From Carallia brachiata (taxonomy: Eukaryota > Streptophyta > Magnoliopsida > Malpighiales > Rhizophoraceae), in NCBI GenBank assembly GCA_021464245.1, contig JADCRB010000072.1:186001-250000 (forward strand): 64,000 nt of DNA, written 5' to 3'. Made by a program: the position numbers and the translations under genes. Below are positions 54,890 to 64,000 of this stretch, piece after piece. The notes under the pieces were generated by a model, which saw only the letters and a list, made by a program, of their open reading frames with translations, searched no databases and was not told the DNA's origin. Positions within the stretch are counted from its first letter, which is position 1. Every line of letters begins with the position of its first letter.

Positions 54890-55150
54890 AAGAAAAATTT
54901 ATGATGTAAACTAAATAAATAAAATCCTAATACCACAAGCATTATGAGTTTATATATTAAATATATCAAGTTCTAATGTCAAGGATTAGGTTTTTTTACA
55001 TGAATCAAATCTTAGTATTACAGGGATTAATAGTTTTTATATTAAAAATAACAAATTCTATTTTTACAAGAATTATGAGTTTTCATATTAAAGATAGCAA
55101 ATTCTAACACTATAAGAATTAAGAGATTTTATTTAAAAAAATATCTAAAG
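54890..55150. repeat. 46-bp repeat family, about 5 inverted units
   Basis: In reverse complement these units match the array at 42770-43520 (AAATCCTAATACCACAAGCATTATGAG... every ~46 bp). The two arrays are 12 kb apart in opposite orientation. Confidence 0.75.
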
Positions 55151-55189
55151 GAAAAAAAAAATTTATAAAATTTTTTTATAAATTGCCTG

Positions 55190-57010
55190 CTCCAAAACAA
55201 AAGCATTGCAATTTATTGTCACTAAGGTAGAGAGTAAACTGAAAGCGTGGAAATCAAAATTGCTTTCTCAAGCAGGAAGGGGGTTACTTGTTAAGGCGGT
55301 TGCTGCTGCGGTTCCTGTCTATGCGATGTCTGTCCTTGCTTTCCCTCAGTCAATATGCGCAAAAATCAAGTCTTTGATTGTGGATTTTTGGTGGGGACAA
55401 AAAGGAGACGAGCACAAAATTCCATGGGTCAGTTGGGATCTTATGTGCAAACCAATAGGAGAGGGCGGCCTGGGTTTCAGAGTTTTAGCCTCTTTTAACA
55501 AAGCGCTTCCAGCAAAACAGGGGTGAAAGCTGCTTCAGGAACCAACTAAGCTGTGGGCATAGACCTTAAAGTGTCGTTATTTCCCAGCAAATTCTTTCTT
55601 CATGGCCAAATCACCTAGTAAGGCGTCCTGGGGATGGCAGAGTATACTTCAAGGTAGGGAAATTTTGCGGAAGAATTGTCGATGGAAAGTTGGTGATGGG
55701 GGAAGTATACCCATTTGGGAGGAACCATGGATACCCGATCTCCACAAACTTTAAGCTATTTTCAGAAAGACCAGCAAATCCAGAGTGCTTTATGGTCAGA
55801 GATTTAATGGTTACCAATGGGGGGCTATGGGACTGGCAGAAACTGAAACGCTTATTTTCATAGCAAGTATTCTACTAAGCTCTACACCTGAAGCTGACTC
55901 TTTTATTTGGCACTATGACCACCAAGAAAACTACATGGTAAGGTTGGGCGAGAAGAAGCACACAAAATCGACCATGCCACTCAAGGGTAGTAAAGGCTAG
56001 GACATGGAGAAGGTTGTGGCAGATTCAATGCATTCCAAAGGTTAAGTTGTTTATTTGGAGGGCTATGCATGACAATTTACCTACCCAAGAAAATCTATAC
56101 AAGAGGCGAGTCACTATGTGTCAAGAGTGTATGCTATGTGGTCATGAAAAGGAATCCATAGAACACATTCTCTTTTTCTGCCCCCAGGCTGTGGCCACTT
56201 GACGAGGAGGGGAGTTGGGATATCCTGCTAGACCCCAAGGTTTTCCGAATTTTGCCGTGTGGCGGGAAACGATTTTGGAAACCTTCACAGAAACAGGACA
56301 TAGTGAAATAATTCCAAAAATAGCTGTGTACGCGTGGAACATCTGGAAAGCTCAGAATGAATTCATGTTTGAACAGACTAGTTGTAACCCAGCAAGGACC
56401 CTTGATCGAGTTCAGAGGGTACACTCAAAATTTTTACTATCCCAGTCCTAGGTCTATGACAACCGGCATGGGCAAAGCAACAGGGGTGACACAAGATGGA
56501 AACCCCCAGACCCAGGAACCATAAAAATAAATTGTGATGCTTCATTCCAAGGAGCAATGTCCAAGGCCGGGATAGAAATTATATGTAGGAACTCTGAGGG
56601 CAAGGTGGTCGATGGTTGGGTAGGAAGAAGATGGGTGCGATCGGCCCTCCAGCCTGAGGCTATGGCCTTGCTAACGGGCCTCCAGCAGATTGCAAACAGA
56701 AGTTTGAATGCTGCAGTCATCGAGACAGATTCCAAGGTGGTTTTTGAGGCTTTACATGAGCATAAAAATCATTGGCCGTGGGAAATATATCCACCGCCAT
56801 TAGATATTCAGAGGTTGTTAGCTTCTGCTTTTGATGTAACTCTTTTGTATGTGACTAGAATAACAAATCAGGCTGTATATTAGGTTACCAGACAGTCAAG
56901 GGAAGGTCTATGTTCTTTAGACTGGACTAGCAACCCACCCACCCAACTATCTACTTTGTTATTCTAGGATTTTCCGTATTAATATATCTTATGTGTTTCG
57001 TGTCGGAAAA
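55190..57010 (+). mobile_element. L1-type LINE remnant (end of RT, zinc knuckle, RNase H)
   Basis: In order, broken over several frames: the C-terminal part of a plant L1 reverse transcriptase (KSKLLSQAGRGLLVKAV, DFWWGQ, GEGGLGFR), a region reading WGWQSILQGREIL, a zf-RVT motif (PKVKLFIWRAMHDNLPT, with CxxC...H...C near 56014-56190), and an RNase H-like domain (INCDASF, CRNSEGKVVDG, EAMALL, ETDSK) to about 56880. A run of A at 57008-57016 may be its tail. Stop codons such as TGA for Trp in AKQGW show it is dead. The 5' half (endonuclease and RT core) is missing. Confidence 0.85.
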
Positions 57011-57039
57011 AAAAACGAGTTCTTGTTTTTTTTTAGGGG

Positions 57040-58082
57040 AGAGCAAACGGAGCAGCAATGACAGCTCCAATGGCTATAACCAGAGGCAATGTTCTTTTCC
57101 CGTTTGCTTTCTTTATGGAAATTGACAGCTGCTTTGGTGGTGCAGCAACCGCTACAAGTTCAGGATTCGATCTGGCAATATCACAATCCGATCTGTTCAA
57201 CTTGAATATCTCCAAACCATTCAAAATGGCATCAGCATATTTAGGCCCGGAAGGGATATTAGGGTGTAGAGCCAGCCATAAATCCACCTTGCGGGAGCTT
57301 CCTCCCGGGACCCGCACAACGAAGTCTTTGTAAACCGGGACACCAGTGCCACCACTACAATGCATAACATCTTCTGGTTGCTCGGTTGTCATGTTATTAA
57401 TGAATACGGAAACACTCGTTTACCCGGCTTAACTTGTTCCGTCTCACAGAAATGTAGCCTGACAAGGTAAAATCAACATTGAAGAGCCATGTAAGGTTGC
57501 AATTAAGGTTAATCTGAGGATATATCCCATACTACGTTTAGTCTTGTACACAGCAGTTGGCGCAACATGTGCAGGCATCTCATTTGTATCCAGTGTAGAA
57601 TGCGTAATCCCAAATCTAGTAGCAAAGATATAATATGTATCATCTAGCCATGTCCGAAACAGTCCTGAATCATTAACACTAGAAACATATCCTCTGCCTA
57701 CATTTAGCCTGTAAACAGTTTCAAGAGCGGTCGTGTTGTCGATGTGGAATAAGTTGCCAGGATTGCTAGAGCGGACAAAGGTATAAGGGTGATCAATATC
57801 TGTTGGGTACAAATCATCAGGCATAGAAACTATTTCTATGCCATTAATAAACGCAAAAGAGCTTGGAATTGGAGTAATGTTGCCTCCAGCTGTTGCTTGT
57901 CCTGAACCGTGACTATAAATTCCATGGCCAGTGATCCGGAGCATCAGGATGCACAGCAGAAAAAGTTAAATACGTACTGAAGTTGCTTTAAAGGGTGAAA
58001 CCATTTGCGATGACGGGGAAAAACGAGGTTGATTTTTCGAGGCCTAAGTAGGTAGCTGGATAGAAATGGAGACGAAAGAACT
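57040..58082 (-). pseudogene. CrRLK1L receptor fragment, receptor-6, 3' part
   Basis: The minus strand matches receptor-4 from the RLHFYPATYLGLEKS stretch (58075) through the second malectin half (GGTGVPVYKDF, ALHPNIPSGPKYADAILNGLEIFKLNRSD) to the start of the membrane span (TLPLVIAIGAVIAA), where it ends next to the LINE tail. Stop codons and indels interrupt it, for example TAA after GFTL near 57990 and a missing part around the LVRLHFCETE segment near 57440. The kinase is absent. Its 5' part lies at 62205-62477, beyond about 4 kb of retrotransposons. Confidence 0.88.
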
Positions 58083-58089
58083 CAAGGAA

Positions 58090-60412
58090 AATAAGAGTGA
58101 ATGATAAGGATTAAAATTGAAAATTGCAGCAAGGCAAGAAAGCCACAGCAGTAGAAGCAAAGCTGCAAAAATTGCAGCAGAGAAAAAAAAAATACAAAAG
58201 TGGGATATTACAGCAAAAAAGTGAAGCTAAAAGGTTAGATATCATTCACATAAGTACTCCATTATATGGGAGATGAGTACACTAATTAGTAGAGTACAGA
58301 TGATGACTTTAAACTTTGTTACATCAAACTTGCTACCTACTCCCACTAACAATATGATTAATGCAGAAAATTTAGCTTTACAAAAAGTTATTGCACTTGT
58401 CATTTCATATTGATCACTAATTAAAACAAACTAAGATAAAAAAAAAGGGGCTATTGATAATCCAGCAAGCTTGTTGTCTTCTTTTTGAGTGGAATAGGAA
58501 TGAAACTAATTCCAACACTCCTCCTTGGTTTCATTGCTGTTCACATCCATTTCAGCTTCGAGGTTCTCAAACCTTGACTTAACTTGATTTGTTGACCAAT
58601 TTGAAAGCTGATTTTCTGGTTCAATACCAAGATGGAAGGCTTGTATGAACTGAAATTCCTTCTTAACAATAGGAAGAGTAACTTGCTGAGAACCAATGGG
58701 TAACTTTTCACGATGAACATTAGCATTTGAATCCTCAAAAGCTTCATTCCTCTTGAAATTGATAGAGGTGATATGAGAGGTCGCTTGTTGATTTGATTTT
58801 GATGAGAATCCATCTGTTTGCTGCTGGTTTTGGTCCCTTGAACATGACAGATTTGAATTTGCTATAATGAATTGATTTGAACTTTCATCCAAATTCAGAG
58901 GAAACTTGTTCTCCAACATTAAAACTTTTAAAACTTCAGTGTCGTTCAAATCATGAACTAAACACACATTTTCGTTAAAGGTTATTGAATAATCTTTCCT
59001 TATAATTTGAGCAATACTTAAATGATTTTGTTCCAAACTAGGAATGAATAAAACTTCAGAGATGAGCTTGTTACCTATGCTGGTTTTGAGAGAGATTGTT
59101 CTTTTGGCTTCAGATTCAACTATGACTCTATTCCCAAGCTTTATAGGGACTTTATAGCTTGAATCTAACTCTTTAAAGAGTCTTGAATCATTACACATAT
59201 GGCTGGTATATTCACTATCAATGTACTAAGTTTGATCTTTGTGTGCAGCCCCAATTTCAAAGTCAACAAAAACATATTGTTCTTCATTTTGCTGGGTAGT
59301 TGCAACTTGAACTTGTTAAATTTGCTGAGGTTGTTGAGACTGATTTGTCTTGTTTGTACAACTTTTTCAACATGTCCAAGCTGATTGCAGATGTTGCATC
59401 TTGCATCTTGCATCTAACTTATACTAACAAAACATAGGAAGATGAGTTGCCTTTTTACAATAAGGAAAAGGATCAAACTTGTTCCTTTTTCTTGCACTGT
59501 TTTCAGCTTCATCTTCATCTGAAACTTTAGTCTTTTTCGTGAGATTTGGTATAGACGAGACTTGGTATTTCACTAGAAATACACTTTTAATAGATTCCTC
59601 TTTTCTAAAGTTTCTTTTAAGCTCAAGAGCATAAAGAGCATTCAGTAGCTCTATGACAATTATTTTGGAGATGTCTTTTGAATTTTTAAGTGAATATATT
59701 ATGGAGTCAAAACTCTCTGGCAAGTTTACAAGGATTTTTTCAACAATTCTTTCATCTTTGAGGTCTTCACCAAGTAATCTAACTTGGTTTACAGCCTTCA
59801 TAAGCTTATAACCAAGTAATCTAACTTTGTTTGCAACCTTCATAAGCCTGTCAACATAGTCTTTTGCATTTTTAAATTCTTTCATCCTTAGAACGACAAA
59901 TTTTCTTTTAAAATTGAGAACTTGCATCTTTTTTGTTCTTTGATTGCCTTGAAACTCATCTTGGAGCTTATCCCAAACTTCTTTGGTAGATCCACATGTC
60001 ATGATTATTGTGAATACGTCATTTAAAAGTGTGGAGTGAATGCAAGTAAGAGCCTTGAAACCTTAAGTCTTTTGCTCACTATGGTTTCTGATTTGGGCAA
60101 CAGTGGGATTTTCTGGAAGTGGTAGAGGTTGCGCACCTATTTCTACAACCTCCCACAAGTCAAATGAAATAAACTTTTATTTTGACAGCCCATATGACAT
60201 AATTTTCTCCTATGAACAATCGGTCAATGAGCAGTTAAGAGATTGTACTTGGATAAAATGAGAAAAAAAAGATCTAGACTTTGGAGGCCCATGGACACAA
60301 CATCAAAGCTTGAGCCCAATAAATGATTGAAGGGGACCACAGAGCCAACAAAAGAAGTCAGGTCTGAATCAATCGAAGTTTAAGCAAATGACAACTAGAC
60401 TTAAGAAGCTTA
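58090..60412 (-). mobile_element. Ty1/copia-type retrotransposon remnant with gag and protease region
   Basis: Read on the minus strand: gag (about 60300-59424) with GENYVIWAVKIKVYF, DLWEVVE and KEVWDKLQDEFQG; a zinc knuckle beginning CNICNQLGH near 59390; then a protease/pre-integrase region (MCNDSRLFKEL, LSIAQIIRKDYSI). The frame ends at 58506, directly followed by AAGGAGGAG (polypurine tract) and TGTTGG, the start of a ~430-bp 3' LTR down to about 58090. Integrase, reverse transcriptase and RNase H are missing, and gag has stops (TAA near 60064). It is inserted in receptor-6. Its 5' LTR was not identified. Confidence 0.8.
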
Positions 60413-60417
60413 ACCCC

Positions 60418-61987
60418 TGTTGAGAATTAGTGCTATCATTTTGGCTCTTACTGTCAAATCTAAATTAGTCTTTAGATTTCAACCAAGAAGAAAGTTTTCT
60501 AAAGTTTCTTACCACAAAAATGTTAGTGGGAGGAGGTAAAAGTTGCTTTATCTTTTGTACCAGTTAAAAAGTAGAGTTTGCTTGTTTAAGTTTTATTACT
60601 TGTAGATTTGTCTTAAACATGGTCAATCATGTCTCTTGCAATCATTTTAGTTTGTTTTTATGCTTGTAAAAAGTCCTATATAATGAAGTATTTAGATTAA
60701 TGAAAGTCAACTATATTCAACTTCATCATGTTTATTGATATTTTTCTTTATCACAAATGATTTATAACTCCTTTTTCTTTCTCTTTTTGTTGCATTTTCT
60801 ATTTCTATAACTTAGCAGCAACTTTGCTGCATTTGCAGCTCTAATAACCTTTCATCTTCGTCACTCAAAAAACAAACGAGTGGTACAGAGTTTCAATGAT
60901 CTTAAGGGGCTAGTGATCATTCAAAAACCACAAACTTTTCATAAAAATCAGATCATCATGCTGCTATCATTTCTTATAGCAACTCATCCTCTTTTTTCTC
61001 CTCATTCTCTATGGCCACTATTCCCTAGCTCTCTCAAAATGTTAGCTGCATTTTCAATCCTCGAGAAACATCTCTTTTCACAAAAATCATTTGAAAATTA
61101 TCATCAAATTTGGATAGAAAACACAAAATTTCAAGCCTCCTTAAAATGACAAAAACTCAGATCAAAACTAGAAAATTTCTTGTTACTCATGCAACATTCA
61201 TCAAAAACCTTTCATCAAAGCACCAATGACCTCCATCTTGAGTTTGGGAGGCTAAAAAATGAACTCACCCATCAATGCCCTCTATCATGAATTCGAGAGG
61301 TTAAAAAAATGAACTCAAAACAACAACAAATGCCATTCCTATTGCAAGGTCTGCCTAGGGATGTTCATACCATCAACAACAACAACAAACTCAACTCTTT
61401 TCTTCACATCTCAGCAAATCCATGAAGGAAGAGCAATCAAAGAAAAATCACGTCAGTTTCATTGAAGAGTTTCTATTTTCAATGCATCATCACCAAAATC
61501 CCAACACTAAGGAGGAGTGTTGAGAATTGGTACTATCATTTTGGCTCTTTCTATCAAATCTAAATTATTCTTTAGATTTCAACCAAGAAACAAGTTTTCG
61601 AAAGTTTCTTACCACATGAATGTAAGTGGGAGTAGGTAAAAACTGCTGCATCTTTTGTACGAATTAGATACTAAAGTTTGCTTATTTAAGTTTCGTTACT
61701 TATAGATTTGTCTTAAGCATGGTGAACCATGTCTCTTGTAATCATTTTAATTTGTCTTTACGCTTGTAAAAAAACTCCTATATAATGGAGTTTTTAGATC
61801 AATGAAATAAGCTATGTTCAACTTCATCATATTTATTGATATTTTTCTTTGTTACAAATGGTTTATAACTCTTTTTTTTTTTTTTTTCTCTCTTTTTACT
61901 ACATTTTCTGTTTCTGTAACTTACCAGAAACTTTGCTGCATTGGCAGCTATAATAACCTTTCATCTTCATCACTCAAAAAACCAACA
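60418..61987 (+). mobile_element. 1.57-kb non-autonomous copia-type LTR element
   Basis: Two similar LTRs, about 60418-60877 and 61518-61987, begin TGTTGAGAATT. Just after the first is a primer-site-like TGGTACAGAGTTTCAATGAT (60881); just before the second is CTAAGGAGGAG (polypurine tract). The internal ~640 bp has no gag or pol; an 89-codon frame at 60880 has no recognisable domain. Flanks are ACCCC (60413-60417) and ACTCC (61988-61992). It is nested in the older copia-derived insertion. Confidence 0.75.
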
Positions 61988-62204
61988 ACTCCAGTTGCAC
62001 TTAAGGAGGAGTGTTGAAAGTTATACCACACCGGAAGAAGAAACAAAATTCAAGGGGCATATAATTCAAGGTAAAACCCAACCAAAATGGTCTAAGTCAT
62101 TTTAGTGAAAGGTTGATGCATATCAAATCCGTTATAAAGCTCGACACTCCAGCCTAATGCCGAGCCCAAGCAAGTTAAGTTCATGGAGTCCGCACATAAA
62201 ATTT
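61988..62204. mobile_element. Remainder of the older retrotransposon insertion
   Basis: Contains another CTTAAGGAGGAG followed by TGTTGAAAG (61999-62019), a polypurine tract/LTR junction, then about 180 bp up to the break in receptor-6. I could not assign this to a particular element. Confidence 0.4.
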
Positions 62205-62477
62205 CATCACGAAAGGTATAAGTGAGTTCGGAATGAATGACACGGGCTGTCATGTAAGGCACGATGGTAACTGAAGAATCCTGTTCAGAAGCTACGGAAG
62301 TTGAAGACATTTGAGAGTTGGAAGAAAGGTACTGAGACTTGGTTTCAGGGTCCCATTTCTGGCCATCTGGTGATGTTGTAGGAGAAGCTTCACCACAGTT
62401 GAGAAGCATTAAGTCAGTTGGCTTGTAAGGCTGCAGGAAACATTTAGAAGGAGAATGCCTACATTTAGGATGCCCAT
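62205..62477 (-). pseudogene. CrRLK1L receptor fragment, receptor-6, 5' part
   Basis: ATG 62477 and the following sequence match receptor-4 (MGILN..., then LLNCGEASPTTSPDGQKWDPETKSQYL, ARVIHSELTYTF). A deletion in the signal-peptide region shifts the frame, so the conserved part is read from a later start. Homology breaks after TYTF (near 62215), where receptor-4 continues PVSPGPKFLRLYFY; that continuation is found at 58075 on the same strand. Confidence 0.88.
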
Positions 62478-62660
62478 GTTACTGTTTCTGTTTGTGGAAC
62501 ATTGGAGAAAGGAATATCCTGAAGCCTTGACAAGGCGAAGGTAGATCACTAATCAAGATTGAAGGGAGCTTTAGCTCACCATTAGCTTTATATATCACTA
62601 GTAGCTTTATATATATCTATAAGGCTGAAAGTCTTGAGTTGTCGAACCAATCAAAAAATT
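62478..62660 (-). promoter_or_regulatory. Receptor-6 promoter and leader
   Basis: The minus strand has TATATATAAAGC near 62615-62600 and then the leader shared with receptor-4 and with the orphan block at 49031-49160. The gene it served is dead. Confidence 0.6.
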
Positions 62661-62699
62661 TTTTTTTTTTTAAATCAAGGGTGTTAGGTAAAAGAATTT

Positions 62700-63440
62700 T
62701 CAGAGGAAAAACAAGGATAGAAAGTGTTGGGTTGACGAGAACAATTCACAAAGGACATTTGTGTAGCCACATCACTTGCTTGCTTTCTAGTTTTTTGATC
62801 CCCTCACTATTCCTTCGGTCGATTTATCCAGTTGGAAAAGCTCGTCTTTTTATGGGGTCTAAGACAGACGTGCTACATTTTATGATGCCTTGATCCGGAA
62901 AAAAAAGAAAAATAGAAAAATGTGTTGGTTAAAAAAAAAAAAGGAACAAAAATAATAAGATCATCTGATCCGGAATTGAAACTTTTTAACTTTTCAGACA
63001 GGTCGCCAAATGAGCTTGTACATTAATATTAATTTCTATTATGTTCCTATGAATCAAATAAAATTCCACCCTTTTTATTTCTTTTTAATTACAAAAATCC
63101 TTGAAATTAATTTTGCAGAACACTTCATCCAAACATTTGATATTTTTTTTTGGAAAAAAAAAACTTTGGTCATAAAGTACTAAAATGTTTACAAAGACAT
63201 AACTTAGGGATTAAAAGATGCACATAGAATCATAGAATGAAATATAGTGACTAAAGTATAAAAAAGTTTTCTCACAAATTTTAATAATTTTGATAGTGAA
63301 TTAAATAGAAAAAAATAATCTTTTCCAGCAAAAGGACTAATTGTGAACACGAAATTTCCATGGCAAATTATTCTCGGACACAAAAATCATGTATAATTTT
63401 CCAATTATCTCTTATATTTGGCCACTGAAATTCACAATTA
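62700..63440. repeat. RALF-unit flank, third copy
   Basis: Collinear with 27660-28690 and 49250-49980 (GGTTGACGAGAACAATTC, CACATCACTTGCTTGC, CATTAATATTAATTTCTAT...). In the other two copies a RALF gene follows to the right. Here the homology stops at about 63440. Confidence 0.75.
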
Positions 63441-64000
63441 ATTTAGGAGGTGTTTGGCTTTACTTTTTTAGAGGTGCATTTGTGTTTCAGTTTGAAAAAG
63501 GAGGAATATGGTGTTTTTTGAGGAGTTTTTGATTGTTAATAGAAAGTTCAATCAGCTTATGTTTTAAAAAGTAATTTAGGCATATTTTTTGAAATTTTCA
63601 GTTGCTGATACAAATTATTTAGACTAAAATATCTTTGTCTTACATTTATTTGTAAGACTAAATTTATATATATTTTAAATTTTTAATAAATTAATTTATT
63701 TTATTTTATTTGTAGAAAATAATATTAATAGTTACTAATAAAAATAAGACATTATATTAATTTCTATGTAAAATTTTATTAAACATATTTTTAAATTTTT
63801 TTTTATGAAATTACTGTTTTTTATCTAAAAATTATTGATTGTTTTTTATTAAAACTTGTTGTAAATTATTTTTTTGGGAACCATAGTATATATTATGCAG
63901 TCAAAATCTGCTTATACAAAGACAATCAAAACGAACAAATGTTTCCTTTATAAGAATGATGTCCGTGAAAAAAAATATAATATACAAAATAATTATTTTA
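63441..64000. other. AT-rich end of window, possible MITE
   Basis: GGAGGTGTTTGGCTTTACTTTTT at 63448 resembles a common plant MITE end; the other end may be beyond the window. No gene seen. Confidence 0.35.

Overview
This is nuclear DNA of a flowering plant, most likely a eudicot. It is AT-rich and holds many small copies of plant transposon types (copia LTR elements, a TRIM, L1 LINE remains, tRNA-derived SINEs, MULE- and hAT-like foldbacks, a Helitron-like end). All host genes I recognise belong to two plant families. One is the CrRLK1L (FERONIA-like) receptor kinases, with a malectin-like ectodomain, one membrane span and an intracellular kinase. The other is the RALF family, secreted Cys-rich peptides whose known receptors are CrRLK1L proteins. 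I cannot name the species from sequence alone.

Layout: orphan RALF promoter (2.4-2.6 kb); broken receptor-1 (6.6-8.1 kb, +); AT-rich Helitron-like stretch (8.1-11.9 kb); RALF-1 (14.8-15.1 kb, -); RALF-2 (18.9-19.2 kb, -); receptor-2 (22.9-25.6 kb, +, one single-base frameshift); RALF-3 (30.1-30.4 kb, +); receptor-3 (33.0-35.7 kb, +, three single-base frameshifts); RALF-4 (40.4-40.7 kb, +, last Cys lost); receptor-4 (44.5-47.1 kb, +, the only uninterrupted receptor frame); RALF-5 pseudogene inside an inverted repeat (51.3-51.7 kb); receptor-5 fragment (53.9-54.4 kb, +); receptor-6 fragments on the minus strand (57.0-62.5 kb), split by nested copia elements.

The cluster grew by segmental duplication of ligand-receptor units. 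One unit type is divergent, RALF(-)/receptor(+): complete at 17.7-25.6 kb, without its RALF at 2.4-8.1 kb, and without its receptor at 11.9-15.8 kb. The other is co-directional, RALF(+) then receptor(+): 30-36, 40-47 and 51-54 kb. Flanks of the second type recur at 27.7, 49.2 and 62.7 kb. Transposon insertions differ between copies, so many have an empty-site control inside this window and visible target-site duplications.

Main hypothesis: this is a linked ligand-receptor gene cluster under birth-and-death evolution, with peptide variants (short Cys spacing, a missing Cys, no YIxY motif), truncated ectodomain frames, and a RALF-derived inverted repeat that could make small RNAs against its neighbours. 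Family assignments rest on visible motifs; pairing, expression and silencing are inference.
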